A program made the position numbers and the translations under genes. A stretch of DNA of 64,000 nucleotides from NCBI GenBank assembly GCA_041918255.1, contig JAYRWD010000062.1:62001-126000 (forward strand). Direction: 5' to 3'. The notes below the pieces were generated by a model. It was not told the DNA's origin. It saw only the letters and a list, made by a program, of their open reading frames with translations, and ran no database searches. This stretch comes from JAYRWD01 sp041918255 (lineage in GTDB: Bacteria > Patescibacteriota > Dojkabacteria > B142 > WJKM01). This document shows positions 1-9,423 of this stretch, piece by piece. How positions within the stretch are numbered: position 1 is the stretch's first letter; the number at the start of each line of letters is the position of its first letter.

Positions 1-873
1 TGATATGCCACCGCTCCTTCCTGAAGGTATAGTCGTTTGATTATGCGCGGTCTGTGCGGCATCAACTACTGCATCTATGGCAAGCTCAATGAGAGCGGTA
101 TCTGAGTAACCGTAAGATTCATAAAGAGCTCGTAGAGAGTCTTGAATTTGTGCCTCCAGTTGCGTTCTTGAGGTAATTGGAACTTCTGTACCTGTAGAAG
201 TATCAACTGCAGTACCATCAATAAAAGCATTAATGTGTCCATTTAAGGCTGCTATTCTCAGTGCTTTCTGACCATTAGCTGGATCTCCCAAAAACAACGG
301 AAGCGTTTGCATGCTCGGATAATATAATGCTGCTATCTCGGGATGCGCTTCTTCAAATGCCTTGAGTTGTTCAGACATAGCTGTGTCCGGTACAGCAGCT
401 TCTGCTGACGAAGCTGCTGCAGCTGCGTCAAGTTGAGGTTTAATTATCCCTTCTACGCTATCCTTTACTTGTTCTGCAGCGTTTCTTGGTATGGCTATGA
501 GCTGCGCCGCTGCCTGGCCAGCAACAATTATGGGTGGGGCAAGACCTTCAGTAATAACTTTATTAGCAGTACCTAGCGTCGCTCCTCCTGCATCTGTCAG
601 GGTATCAGCTGCATTAGCTCCTGCTTGAACAACATTAGCTGCGGCCCCGCCTACCTCCGCTCCCGCTTTAATTGCGTCAGCTCCTGCTTCAAGTGCATCA
701 GCCTCGGCAGCAACTATAGGAAAGGGGGTATCTGGAGAGGTACACGCCGATAAGACAGGTACTGCGAGTCCTGCAAGGGTCAAAGTTCTCCAATTTTTTT
801 GTAACCACTCTACTATTCGAGACCCTCCTCGACGGTTTTCTGGCGTAGGGTTTTGCGTGCTAATTTCCAACAT
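1..873 (-). CDS. alanine-rich lipoprotein, partial (runs off window edge)
   Basis: Read on the minus strand, an open frame begins with ATG at 873 and stays open to base 1, giving 291 codons without a stop, so the C-terminus lies outside the window. About 24 N-terminal residues rich in charge are followed by a hydrophobic stretch and a lipobox (VLSAC, Cys near residue 44), which predicts a lipid-anchored, surface-exposed protein. The next 100 residues are very rich in Ala, Gly and Asp and look like a low-complexity helical region. It lies downstream of the divergent SecA-like gene on the same strand. No family was recognised. The unusually long stretch before the lipobox is odd for a type II signal peptide; a later start is possible, but the nearby codons offer no obvious ATG. 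Confidence 0.7.
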   Translation of the reverse strand, partial: MLEISTQNPTPENRRGGSRIVEWLQKNWRTLTLAGLAVPVLSACTSPDTPFPIVAAEADALEAGADAIKAGAEVGGAAANVVQAGANAADTLTDAGGATLGTANKVITEGLAPPIIVAGQAAAQLIAIPRNAAEQVKDSVEGIIKPQLDAAAAASSAEAAVPDTAMSEQLKAFEEAHPEIAALYYPSMQTLPLFLGDPANGQKALRIAALNGHINAFIDGTAVDTSTGTEVPITSRTQLEAQIQDSLRALYESYGYSDTALIELAIDAVVDAAQTAHNQTTIPSGRSGGIS

Positions 874-953
874 AATGGATGATATCAAAAGATATGTGCA
901 AATATATTAAATATTATAGCAATATTGTTCATTTGTCAATTTTGCAATATCTT

Positions 954-1139
954 TTATGTCAAATGCGACAAAAATATTTTCACTTCAGTTAATGTTGTCT
1001 GATTAGCACCGCATTCGGCGAAATTTGAAAATATTTTATCGTCAGTACTAAGTTGTGTGCAAACACTCAGATTATACCGTGCATCTACGAATGTAAAATC
1101 TGTACCAGAAACGTTCAAAGTTAGATCATCATTAATCAA
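954..1139 (-). CDS. small hypothetical protein (doubtful)
   Basis: This 61-codon frame starts with TTG and overlaps the last codons of the SecA-like gene by 8 bases, an arrangement that would allow translational coupling. The product would be a soluble peptide with two Cys and no signal peptide or membrane segment. No family was recognised. It fills the otherwise empty space between the SecA-like gene and the lipoprotein gene. The rare start codon and short length mean it may be a chance frame. Confidence 0.3.
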   Translation of the reverse strand: MINDDLTLNVSGTDFTFVDARYNLSVCTQLSTDDKIFSNFAECGANQTTLTEVKIFLSHLT

Positions 1140-3726
1140 ACTGAATTATTTTTTTTCTTTCCTCTTCAGGCATCATTAGTAGATCAAGTATCGTACGTCT
1201 TATAGCGTCATTCATAGATTTGAATTGATCACTTGTCTCTTGTACAAAATCAACATACATATTCGTTCCGGGTGCGCTTTTTTCGAGAGGTAAATCACGT
1301 TTGAATCTTGAAATATATTCCAAATGTTCTTGCCAATATGAATTAGCTACCAAAATCATTATCTTCCTTAACTCTTCTGGTGAAAAGTTTTGAATAAGTT
1401 GATTACGCAGTGGCTCATTAATTAAAAATTGATGTGGAGCAGATTCCTCAACTTGCGATGATTCCCGTACAACGAATGATTTCAAGCTATCAGTGATTTG
1501 ACCGGTATTAGTAATTTGATATTTAACCTCGTCTAGGAGTAGTTGATCCACGAGATAATCGATGTCTGATCTTAGGACACGTTCTCTACTGGCATAATAG
1601 GCATTAGCTTGTGCTGTAAGGACGTTATTTAAACGTATATTATGCCGAAGTCGATCGGTATTTTGGCGATCTGCTGAGGTTTGCAATTCAGCGAATTGTA
1701 TTTTATCGTAGATAAGCGCAGCAGCGGAAGGTTTGGGTCTTCGAGCTAGGACTCTGTACAGAGTCTCAGGTTTTGTGGCGGCTTCGACGACATGATCAGT
1801 ATATGACATATAGGTCGCGGCAGTGCCGGGTGCGCCCTGCCTACCTGCTCGCCCTGCTGCTTGCCTTGCTTCTCTCTTTGTAAGTGGACAGGAAGTTTGC
1901 ACTACCAACAAGCCAGCTAGCTTTTCTACTTCGCCCTTTTGTTGATCGTCAACATCTGCGCCACCGAGAGGAATATCGACCCCCCTTCCCGCAAGGCTTG
2001 TGCTAACAGTGATCGCATTAAGTCTGCCTGCTCCTCTCATTATCATAGCCTCTTCTTCTTCATTGTGTGCTGTTAATAGGGTTACATCGAGTTGCATAGA
2101 GCGAAGTTGCCTTGCAATCCAATCCGCCGTATTTACGTCGGGATCTATGACGAGAATTGGGCGACCATTTTTGTGTTCGGTTATAATCCTCGCGTGTATA
2201 GCAGATAGTTTTTCTTTGGTAGTTTGGTAAATTTGTGGTGGTTCGATGGTTAGTTTACTTTCCAATCGTGGCGGGACTTCAAGAACAGGAAGTTTGTAGA
2301 TAGTTTCAAAAAGTTCTGTATCTGCTGTTCCAGTCATTCCGCTCACTCGTTCGTATCTATCAAGATACATGGGGTATGTAGTAAGATTAGCAACCGTGTC
2401 TGTCTGATCACTTATTGGCAGATCGTGTAAGGCTTCTAAAGCTTCGTGTAGGCCTAGTTCTAAACGAGTAGATTTTGGTTTTTTGTGTCCACTCTTATCC
2501 AATAAAAAAACGCCCTCAGTATCAACAATATAGTCGATACCTTCTGTAAGTAGATATTTTGCCTTCAGACAGGTTAGAAGCCAATCATATGCGAGCATAT
2601 TTTGCCTTTCTGTAAAATTAACATTCATTTTTCCCGTTGTAGCATCTTCCTGAACTGTTCCAAAAAAAGCATCCCCATCTTGTAGACCCATCATTGAGGC
2701 ACCTAAATTTATGCCTACGTCTGTGGGTTCTAGAGCATTTTCTTCGGGAAATACGTTAAAGTGTTCTCCTAGACGCATTTGAGAAACTGCTCTGGCAGCA
2801 TTGAGTAAAATGTGCTTATCTTCTTGTGGCATGGATTTTTTCCTACTAATGAGGATTGGATTTCGTGCGTTATCAATTAGTATATTATCTGCTTCGTCAA
2901 CAATAAGGAAATCATGTCCCCCTTGTACCGGTTCAGTACCAACGGCTCGGTTTTGGTCACGTAATAAATCGAAAACGAATTCATCTGATTTTCCATAAAC
3001 TACGTCTGTCTGATATGCATCTGCTCGAGTTGTCTGTTGAAGATGTAATAATCTGTTGTCTTGATGATTACTATTGAAATGAGTCGGGCTATATATATAA
3101 CTTTCATTTTTATCCCCTATTGCGGCTACCCTGAGGCCAAGTGCATCATATATAGATCCCATCCACCCGGCATCTCTTTGTGCAAGATAATTACTAGTTG
3201 TCATTATGTGGGTTGTCTTTCCTGAGACTGAATTAAGAACAGCGTCAAGTGTGGCGGCCAATGTTTTTCCTTCTCCAGTTCCCATTTCTGCTATTGAACC
3301 TTCGTGAAGCCCAATACCTGCGAGAAGTTGAACATCATAATGGGCCATACCAGTTAGTTTTTTGGTAACTTCACGAGTTAAAGCAAATACCTCTGGTAAT
3401 AATCTATCTAATTCTTGTTGTTCATCCTTTAGCAAAGTTTGTTCAGAAAATCTGGCCTTTTGTTTTGCGAGGGTGCGTTTGTGAACGTCTTGTATTTTGT
3501 CTGCAGCTTCTAATTCGGATTGAACAGTAGCTCGTTGCTGACTAAATTTATCGCTGAAGCTACCTCGTATATTTACATAATGATTTTTTAAGTCAGGTAG
3601 TCCTTGTGATTCAAACTTTTTGCCAAATAAATTGATTTGATCAATTATGGGGATGTATTGGTCATACTCAGGACCCCAATGCGTATTTGTCCCCAAATCA
3701 TTGGTTTGAACAAGTTCCGTGAGCAT
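1132..3726 (-). CDS. divergent SecA-like preprotein translocase ATPase
   Basis: The 864-residue product follows the SecA plan: Walker A GTGEGKT at about residues 149-155, a DEAD box at 277-280 inside a SecA-type stretch (IVDEADNILID), SGMTGTA near 462-468, and a helicase motif VI-like AGRAGRQG near 624-631. SecA normally drives preproteins through SecYEG using ATP. Several near-invariant SecA blocks are changed: the usual GTERHESRRID segment reads QTSCPLTKREA, and NEFGFDYLRDN reads DEFVFDLLRDQ. No C-terminal zinc-binding Cys cluster is visible. It is therefore more likely an accessory paralogue than the housekeeping SecA, although no other SecA is visible here to compare. It begins with ATG at 3726, diverges from the plus-strand cluster at 3911, and a lipoprotein gene lies downstream. 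Confidence 0.85.
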   Translation of the reverse strand: MLTELVQTNDLGTNTHWGPEYDQYIPIIDQINLFGKKFESQGLPDLKNHYVNIRGSFSDKFSQQRATVQSELEAADKIQDVHKRTLAKQKARFSEQTLLKDEQQELDRLLPEVFALTREVTKKLTGMAHYDVQLLAGIGLHEGSIAEMGTGEGKTLAATLDAVLNSVSGKTTHIMTTSNYLAQRDAGWMGSIYDALGLRVAAIGDKNESYIYSPTHFNSNHQDNRLLHLQQTTRADAYQTDVVYGKSDEFVFDLLRDQNRAVGTEPVQGGHDFLIVDEADNILIDNARNPILISRKKSMPQEDKHILLNAARAVSQMRLGEHFNVFPEENALEPTDVGINLGASMMGLQDGDAFFGTVQEDATTGKMNVNFTERQNMLAYDWLLTCLKAKYLLTEGIDYIVDTEGVFLLDKSGHKKPKSTRLELGLHEALEALHDLPISDQTDTVANLTTYPMYLDRYERVSGMTGTADTELFETIYKLPVLEVPPRLESKLTIEPPQIYQTTKEKLSAIHARIITEHKNGRPILVIDPDVNTADWIARQLRSMQLDVTLLTAHNEEEEAMIMRGAGRLNAITVSTSLAGRGVDIPLGGADVDDQQKGEVEKLAGLLVVQTSCPLTKREARQAAGRAGRQGAPGTAATYMSYTDHVVEAATKPETLYRVLARRPKPSAAALIYDKIQFAELQTSADRQNTDRLRHNIRLNNVLTAQANAYYASRERVLRSDIDYLVDQLLLDEVKYQITNTGQITDSLKSFVVRESSQVEESAPHQFLINEPLRNQLIQNFSPEELRKIMILVANSYWQEHLEYISRFKRDLPLEKSAPGTNMYVDFVQETSDQFKSMNDAIRRTILDLLMMPEEERKKIIQFD

Positions 3727-3863
3727 AAGATTTAAAAATAGTAACGGGTAGAATGTAGCACCCTTTTCTTATAATATTTTGCGTGACCTTTTATAATATC
3801 TAGTATTTCATCTTTGTATATTTGACGCAAGGTTATTGACTAGTACCTGTAATAGTTATTTAG

Positions 3864-3872
3864 TGCTATTAT
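3864..3872 (+). promoter_or_regulatory. candidate extended -10 promoter
   Basis: TG-C-TATTAT reads as an extended -10 element about 39 bases before the 3911 start. No good -35 at 17-bp spacing is seen. It lies in the 184-base gap between the divergent SecA-like gene and the 3911-7048 cluster. Confidence 0.35.
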
Positions 3873-3910
3873 TATTCCAATGATGTTTTTAATATCGTGT
3901 AAATAAAAAT

Positions 3911-4255
3911 ATGAACGATACAGCAGGAGTTCAACAACCAGAAGTTTGGAGGACAGTTAAATCTCAAGAAGAAAAGACTACATATGGTCCTATAATGTCC
4001 CCAGACGCCCGCGCGGGGTTAGTGAAGGCAGCGAAGAATCTTGCGTTGGTTATCGGTGGAGGATTGCTCGCGAATGCTATAGTTCCCGGACACTTTATAA
4101 TAGGAGCGAATATTGGTGCCTTTGGTGCAGCGTTGATGGAGTTCGTCAGATCAAGAAGAGGTCAACAAGTTGCTTCACTCACTGCCTCATCAGGGCAATC
4201 CCCTGTCCCTGCTGTGAGTAGTGAATCACCCAATCTAGCTTCAGCGCCGGCATAG
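3911..4255 (+). CDS. small single-pass membrane protein, unknown
   Basis: The 114-residue product has a charged N-terminal 40 residues, one Gly/Ala-rich hydrophobic segment of about 30 residues (around 45-75), then a basic stretch (RSRRGQQ) and a Ser/Pro-rich tail. This suggests a protein with one or two short membrane passes and a cytoplasmic tail. It is the first gene of a same-strand cluster, diverging from the SecA-like gene. No family was recognised. Start at the ATG at 3911. Confidence 0.6.
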   Translation: MNDTAGVQQPEVWRTVKSQEEKTTYGPIMSPDARAGLVKAAKNLALVIGGGLLANAIVPGHFIIGANIGAFGAALMEFVRSRRGQQVASLTASSGQSPVPAVSSESPNLASAPA

Positions 4256-4317
4256 AAAAGGGTAGGATTAAGATAGTAAGTTGGCAAATTCTAGTTTAGA
4301 TTTAGAATGTAAAGCAA

Positions 4318-4761
4318 TTGGATTTTATAGTAACTCTTTTAAAAAAAATATTTATTAAGTTAGATATTCAGCCTACCTCTGCTGTGGATGGGTTAGTGGA
4401 AACAGCTTTCTCCGATGTAATGCGACTCTCCATTAGTAAGGCCGTGAATCAAAAACTATCTGAGGCTGACGCAAAACGTTTGCTTGAAAATTTGGACCAA
4501 CTATTGGAGCAGAAGAAATTTGAAGAAATACATTCCACTCTCGACAAGACAATCTCCGAGAGTGAATTTTCTATCTTTTTGGCTGAGGTTTTTTATAGTT
4601 ATATTCACAACTTTTTGTCAGGTTTACTAGAAGACGGGAAAATTTCTGAAGATAAATATCAGGAGATGATCAAGTACCTTGCAAATATATTTACACCGGA
4701 GTTTTTAGCTACTCTTGGGACTGATACGCCGGAAGGTATACTTGACGCTTTGACGAAGTAA
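4318..4761 (+). CDS. small helical protein, unknown
   Basis: The 147-residue acidic protein is predicted all-helical with alternating hydrophobic and charged residues and no signal peptide. The C-terminal half (LEDGKISEDKYQEMIKYL) recalls the short helical domains common in CPR genomes, with a tentative likeness to the DUF5663 type that I cannot verify. The frame starts with TTG at 4318, because no ATG lies near the N-terminus; the true start is uncertain. It sits between the membrane protein at 3911 and a second small helical protein. Confidence 0.55.
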   Translation: MDFIVTLLKKIFIKLDIQPTSAVDGLVETAFSDVMRLSISKAVNQKLSEADAKRLLENLDQLLEQKKFEEIHSTLDKTISESEFSIFLAEVFYSYIHNFLSGLLEDGKISEDKYQEMIKYLANIFTPEFLATLGTDTPEGILDALTK

Positions 4762-4832
4762 AATATTGCTTTGATCCCGATAATATAGAATAATAGTTTT
4801 GTATATTTTGTGTCAGCCACTGAACGAATAAA

Positions 4833-5111
4833 ATGGATAATAATAAATATTCTCAGTTACAACAAATAGCGTCGGGAGAGTTTGGGGGAATCGAAAAGAT
4901 TATAAAATTCGTGAAAGACGGACACAAGCTAGACTCGTTCGCGCTGAAAGCCTTATTTAACCGATTGAGCGAAGAAGGTTATTCCGCCGAGGAATTATTG
5001 GAGATTTATTTTGTACTTGATGATTTAGCTGAAAAGGGGACGCTTACGAACGAAGCGATTGAAGCGTTGAAGAACGAAAAAATTACTGGAGATATTGAAG
5101 ATAAAAAGTAG
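4833..5111 (+). CDS. small acidic helical protein, unknown
   Basis: The 92-residue product starts with ATG and has three or four amphipathic helices and no membrane segment or signal. The regular pattern around LSEEGYSAEELLEIYFVLDDLAEK suggests a compact protein-interaction domain. It is followed after 36 bases by the 453-residue coiled-coil gene. No family was recognised. Confidence 0.55.
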   Translation: MDNNKYSQLQQIASGEFGGIEKIIKFVKDGHKLDSFALKALFNRLSEEGYSAEELLEIYFVLDDLAEKGTLTNEAIEALKNEKITGDIEDKK

Positions 5112-5147
5112 TGTTTAGATCGAATAATTAATTAATAAATTATATAT

Positions 5148-6509
5148 ATGGGGGATCAGATGGAAAGAGTGAAAGTGGGGGGACAAGAGCTGTGGTTGGA
5201 TTCCGATGTTGCGGCACGCCTTAGGGCGGCGCAAAGTCAGTCGGGTTTAAAAGCTGGGGTTTGGGAGCGATTAGAAGATCTTCAGGGTAAAAGGGCTGAA
5301 GTCGATATGCAAAAGCTAAGACAAGACGAAGAAAGACAGAAAAGACAGGAAACAAGAGAGGAAGAAAAAACGAAATCAGAAAACGAGAGGAAAAAAGAAG
5401 TTGAAGATACCCGTGGCGAGATAGCCGGAATTAACGTTGATTCTCTTGCGAATTCTGTCGAAATTGGAAAAAAGGCGGCTAGATTAGGTTTGAAGAGTGA
5501 ATTTGATACACAGATCAGAGCTGTCATGAAAGGTTACGTAGATTCGCAAGCGGGACCGGGAGGAATTTATGAGGATGAAAAAATTAAGGAAATCAGAACA
5601 AAATTATCCGAATGGAGGGAATATTTCCCGGCTATCGCAGCTGAAGTCATGCGTACTTTCGAGAGTAGCACCGGGAAAGAACACGTGGAGCGTGCGAAAG
5701 CGGATTCTCTAGATGAACTAATCAATAAGAGTGCAAGAACTTTAGTTCCCAAATTAGATTACCTCCACCAACAAATAATGAAAGATACTAGGGATGCATT
5801 GGGACGGACAGAATCCACGAAAATAGGTGAAACAAACGCAGATGGATCATTGCTGAAGCCTGAGAATATTGGTCTTCGGATTGAGCCATTTCTTGATGAT
5901 ACAGCGTTCGAGGGGATACAGGGACAGGAAGGGATTCGGGTTCAGATGAAAGATCGGCTTACTGAGCTAGTGATCGCGCGGGTTCGGGCAGAACAAAGAT
6001 ATATCCGAGAGGAGATGAAATTGCGGCAGAAATTAGAAGCTGCTCAATCTGCTCAAAATACAACTAAGGTTGAAAACATAATGCGTGCTTTATCATTTGG
6101 TGGTAAAGCATTATTTGCCGGTGGGCTAATTTGGGGTGGGGGATCAGCATTATTTGGAAGCGAATTTATTGGAAAAATTTTTCCAAAGGGGCTCGCTAGT
6201 TTGCCCCTTTGGGGAGGTATTTCGATTGTAGGAGGTCTTTTAGCAAATGCGGAGGGACTTTATAGGGGAGGCAAAAAATTATATAGCGAATATAAAGAGA
6301 GGAAAAATGAAGTGGCTAACGCGCAGGCCGAGTATATAGAACAGGCGACTAGGGTGGCGGAGTCAAGAAATAGAGATTCGAGAGTGTTGCGAGAGCAAAT
6401 CGTGTTGGATTTACGCAAACTCACCTATGGTATGAATAGATTGGACGTCTCTAAAACTCGAGAAGTGGCGTTGGGCTCAGCTCCTGTTCAGTTCGGGACT
6501 ATGATCTAA
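5148..6509 (+). CDS. coiled-coil membrane-associated protein, unknown
   Basis: The 453-residue product has an N-terminal globular stretch, a dense Lys/Glu/Arg/Gln segment (about 50-95) typical of a single long helix or coiled coil, a mixed central region, and then two Gly-rich hydrophobic stretches at about 317-365 (FGGKALFAGGLIWGGG and LPLWGGISIVGGLLA) that could form a membrane hairpin. A second charged helix and a short tail follow. The layout suggests a scaffold attached to the membrane with cytoplasmic coiled-coil arms. It is the largest gene of the unknown cluster next to the SecA-like gene. No family was recognised. Confidence 0.6.
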   Translation: MGDQMERVKVGGQELWLDSDVAARLRAAQSQSGLKAGVWERLEDLQGKRAEVDMQKLRQDEERQKRQETREEEKTKSENERKKEVEDTRGEIAGINVDSLANSVEIGKKAARLGLKSEFDTQIRAVMKGYVDSQAGPGGIYEDEKIKEIRTKLSEWREYFPAIAAEVMRTFESSTGKEHVERAKADSLDELINKSARTLVPKLDYLHQQIMKDTRDALGRTESTKIGETNADGSLLKPENIGLRIEPFLDDTAFEGIQGQEGIRVQMKDRLTELVIARVRAEQRYIREEMKLRQKLEAAQSAQNTTKVENIMRALSFGGKALFAGGLIWGGGSALFGSEFIGKIFPKGLASLPLWGGISIVGGLLANAEGLYRGGKKLYSEYKERKNEVANAQAEYIEQATRVAESRNRDSRVLREQIVLDLRKLTYGMNRLDVSKTREVALGSAPVQFGTMI

Positions 6510-6535
6510 TTTATTTTTAAGAAAAACTGCATTTA

Positions 6536-7048
6536 ATGAATCAGACCTATCTTATTGATTTTCAGGTTGTGGCTTTTTTACTTGATAAACCTCTCGAGAG
6601 TAAAGATATTACTAATTTCATGTTGGATTATGCTGAGAAATTGGATGAGGTGCGTCAGAAAGCCGTAAAAATGCATCTTGCCAAGCAAAAATCAAAGCAA
6701 GTAGATGAAATCACCGATGTGGAATACGATGAGTTCGTAGCAAGTATAGAGAACTATGATTTTGTGGTACAACCTGAATATCAGGAATTTAGCGATATGG
6801 TGGATGAAGTTATAAATCAATATAACAAAAAAATATACGACTTTTATAGCGCAAGGATAAGTCAAGACCAGAAGGATAAATTGAATAAATATATACAATC
6901 GAAGCAGACTGAGGCAAATGAACAACATGAGTTATGGAAATCAACGATTTTGCAAGTTCTTGATGAGGCGGAAAAACAAGCTGACGAAGTATCAGTTGAG
7001 GAAGCCGTCAAACCGCAGGAATCTGTCAACACGCTCCCACCAGTTTAA
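6536..7048 (+). CDS. helical protein, unknown
   Basis: This 170-residue, mostly helical acidic protein starts with ATG 27 bases after the coiled-coil gene. The middle contains a segment (SARISQDQKDKLNKYI) resembling the DEDQK-type helical turn also seen in the protein at 51504. It has no signal peptide or membrane span, and the C-terminal 25 residues are Pro/Glu/Val-rich and probably disordered. It is the last gene of the 3911-7048 run. No family was recognised. Confidence 0.55.
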   Translation: MNQTYLIDFQVVAFLLDKPLESKDITNFMLDYAEKLDEVRQKAVKMHLAKQKSKQVDEITDVEYDEFVASIENYDFVVQPEYQEFSDMVDEVINQYNKKIYDFYSARISQDQKDKLNKYIQSKQTEANEQHELWKSTILQVLDEAEKQADEVSVEEAVKPQESVNTLPPV

Positions 7049-7092
7049 ATTTTCAGATTTAGTCTTCTACCAAACGGTTTTTTTGATTTAAG

Positions 7093-7791
7093 ATGGAAGA
7101 AGTACCAAATAATATTTTGAAGTCATATGATTCGGACGGACGTCTAGCAAGATGGGGATTCGAAACAGCAGAATCGGAAATAAAGCTAGTTGTCCAAGGC
7201 GTTAGTGAATTTATTGATGGAAGATTAAGAGTGGGCAAACAACCAATAAGGATTTTGTCCCCGTCTGCAAATACTGGCAAGATCGAGGCAGCCATAAAAG
7301 CTAGATATGGGGACCAAGTTCGGGTTATCGCTTCAGACATCGCGGATCTTAGCAAAACAGATCTAAATCCAACGATCACTCACAGTAGGGCAGATGCTAG
7401 ACGTTTACCGTTTAAGGATAAAACTTTTGACATTGTATTTGATCGTCTTGGAGCCTCTTGGTATGCCGCGAAAGAGGGAAATGATTATGGACATGCAGCG
7501 GAGAGTGTTAAACCTCTATGGGACGAATACCGAAGAGTATTGCGAGACGGTGGCCTATTATTACTTGATGCGCATAGGACCTCTCGGATTCCGACTTTTT
7601 TGAAATATAGCGCGAGAATGCTGTTAAAGCGTCTAGGTGTAAGAATTAGGGTGGGCCTCGAAAAATCGACAATGGATTATCTCTTAGCAGCTATAGCAAG
7701 AGATCCTAGCCCATACGCAGAGGATGCGATATTCCATGGTTGGAAAGAATCTGGAAAAAATGAGTGGGTGTGTGCGCTTGAAAAGGTCTGA
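7093..7791 (+). CDS. SAM-dependent methyltransferase-like protein
   Basis: The 232-residue product fits a class I (Rossmann-fold) methyltransferase: an ILSPSANTGKIE segment where motif I would lie, VIASDIADL as motif II, then ADARRLPFKDKTFDIVFDRLG and DEYRRVLRDGGLLLLD, which match the post-II and motif IV-VI order of the Methyltransf_11 type. Motif I lacks the usual GxGxG run (it reads SPSANTG), so cofactor binding may be altered. The substrate cannot be told. It stands 45 bases after the previous gene and 77 bases before the metalloprotease-like gene. Confidence 0.6.
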   Translation: MEEVPNNILKSYDSDGRLARWGFETAESEIKLVVQGVSEFIDGRLRVGKQPIRILSPSANTGKIEAAIKARYGDQVRVIASDIADLSKTDLNPTITHSRADARRLPFKDKTFDIVFDRLGASWYAAKEGNDYGHAAESVKPLWDEYRRVLRDGGLLLLDAHRTSRIPTFLKYSARMLLKRLGVRIRVGLEKSTMDYLLAAIARDPSPYAEDAIFHGWKESGKNEWVCALEKV

Positions 7792-7867
7792 CTGGATGGC
7801 CAATGGGTCTGTAAAATTAATCTTAAATTCTGATAAACTAAATTAATCTAGATATTACTTTGAATTA

Positions 7868-8932
7868 ATGACTACCGGTGAGAATCCAAACTCTAGAGTG
7901 GATATTGAAATAACCGGGGATACCCTACGCAATCGTGAAACCGAGGCATTGGGTTTGTGTTGTTTGGAGCGTGATCTCTGGGAAGTAGAATTAAAAAGAT
8001 TAGGTTTGAGAAGGAGATGGGAAGCATATAGGACCGAGAATTTGCCCGATGGACAGCCAACATTAGAAAGAGAGTTGTTCCCAGTTCCTGACGAAATTGA
8101 ACCCGATCCAATAATAGCTTTAGAGACTGATGCTTTTACTGGTTCCGCCCAACGCACCTTCTTAGCAATAATCGATGCTCTCGCTTTACGAAGAAGAGAT
8201 AAGGATGCGGCAAAGGATATAGTGAATTTCTTGGGTTTTACTAGTGCTTTAGACAGAGGTTGGAAAAGACCCAGATTGATTAGCGGATGTTTGGCGGATT
8301 ATGTTTTTTCTGAGAGTCCTGAATTTATGCAGTATCTGGTTCGTAATACAGAAACAAAGGGGGTTTTTTCTCTTTTGAGAAGGGGAATTAAAACTAATGA
8401 ATCCGAATCAACTGTGCCATTGGGATTAGACGTTCTTCACCAATTTTGCGATCACCCAATAATTCTATTAAAACTTAGAGAATTCACTCAGACAATCGAG
8501 AGATACAATCCAGATGGTAGTATTACATCAGAAGAAGGTGAACAACTCTCAGGTTATAGTTTGAAAGATATCAGACACGAATGGGGGCATGCATTCTATT
8601 ATTATGTTTTAGGATGTGTCAATATAAATAATAAAAGCTCAACTGGATATGTTACTGGGGCGGATGCGATTTTTCTAGCCCAGGAGATTTTTCTTCACTC
8701 AAGCGCTGGTCTACTTCTTCCCCCTGTACAAGTAGAAAAACGTCTTTTGTCAAAAGGCTCGAAAAAGGCTAGTGGAGATAATTCTACTGGGCATGGCGAC
8801 GACTCAATCCCTTATAATTATAGTGGGGTTAAGTCAATTCCTACGCCTAGGAATATTTCTACTGCCTTTCGAATTTGGGGTTATGACCCTTTAACTCTTC
8901 GAGTTGAGGGGTATCGTGAATATGTGACCTGA
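7868..8932 (+). CDS. HEWGH-motif metallopeptidase-like protein, N-terminal part
   Basis: The 354-residue frame starts with ATG and ends at TGA (8930-8932). It contains IRHEWGHAFYYY around residues 237-248, an HExGH zinc-binding helix as in metallopeptidases, followed about 30 residues later by an AQEIF segment that might supply a third ligand. The reading frame seems interrupted: the -1 frame from 8920 continues as smooth protein (ILAYYELAGLYQL) directly into the next open frame. Restoring one base near 8928 would fuse the two. It may thus be the N-terminal part of a longer protein of about 550 residues. No peptidase family was recognised. Confidence 0.6.
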   Translation: MTTGENPNSRVDIEITGDTLRNRETEALGLCCLERDLWEVELKRLGLRRRWEAYRTENLPDGQPTLERELFPVPDEIEPDPIIALETDAFTGSAQRTFLAIIDALALRRRDKDAAKDIVNFLGFTSALDRGWKRPRLISGCLADYVFSESPEFMQYLVRNTETKGVFSLLRRGIKTNESESTVPLGLDVLHQFCDHPIILLKLREFTQTIERYNPDGSITSEEGEQLSGYSLKDIRHEWGHAFYYYVLGCVNINNKSSTGYVTGADAIFLAQEIFLHSSAGLLLPPVQVEKRLLSKGSKKASGDNSTGHGDDSIPYNYSGVKSIPTPRNISTAFRIWGYDPLTLRVEGYREYVT

Positions 8933-8958
8933 TACTAGCATATTACGAACTAGCGGGC

Positions 8959-9423
8959 TTGTATCAGCTTGATAAAACTTTTTCAGAGGAGAGTGCATTT
9001 CAACTTGCTGCAAATGTTTTATTATTGACTCCTGTAGATGAATGGACGAGGTTTACTAGAAGGGCAATGGTCGAGTCTATGTTTAACAGACGAGAAAAGT
9101 TATCTATTGATGAAAACAGCTTTCTGACTAGTGATCGTTGGTTACGTAGGATAAATTCAACCGCAGATGCTAAGTCAGCTTCAGATAGATTCGCAGGGCT
9201 GGATAGATTAACCAAGGAAATTTCTGGTTCAAAAACAAAGGGTGACTGGGAAGGTGTATTTAATGAAGCATTAACCGAAGGGAGGACAATAAGCTTAAGA
9301 AGAGTTCCGATTGCCCATATTGAAGATCCAACAGCTACACTTATGGAACACGCAAATAACTTTCCTAGGATAGCTTCAATTCGTAGATTTGAGGCGCAAG
9401 TGGCAAGGAAATGGATGATGTAA
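8959..9423 (+). CDS. likely continuation of the metallopeptidase-like gene, central fragment
   Basis: The formal frame begins with TTG at 8959, but the same frame is open from 8920 and reads as ordinary protein through the supposed start, so this looks like the continuation of the 7868 gene after a one-base shift rather than a separate gene. The 154 residues are helical and basic. The end (RRVPIAHIEDPTATLMEHANNF) resembles the opening of a ParB/sulfiredoxin-like domain. The frame stops at TAA (9421-9423), while the -1 frame carries on. Type and boundaries are uncertain. Confidence 0.45.
   Translation: MYQLDKTFSEESAFQLAANVLLLTPVDEWTRFTRRAMVESMFNRREKLSIDENSFLTSDRWLRRINSTADAKSASDRFAGLDRLTKEISGSKTKGDWEGVFNEALTEGRTISLRRVPIAHIEDPTATLMEHANNFPRIASIRRFEAQVARKWMM

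Noticed and set aside
8917..8962. UGA read as glycine or tryptophan to continue the 7868 gene
   Set aside because: Reading through the TGA at 8930 meets another stop two codons on (TAG at 8936), and many other genes end at TGA, so recoding is not supported.
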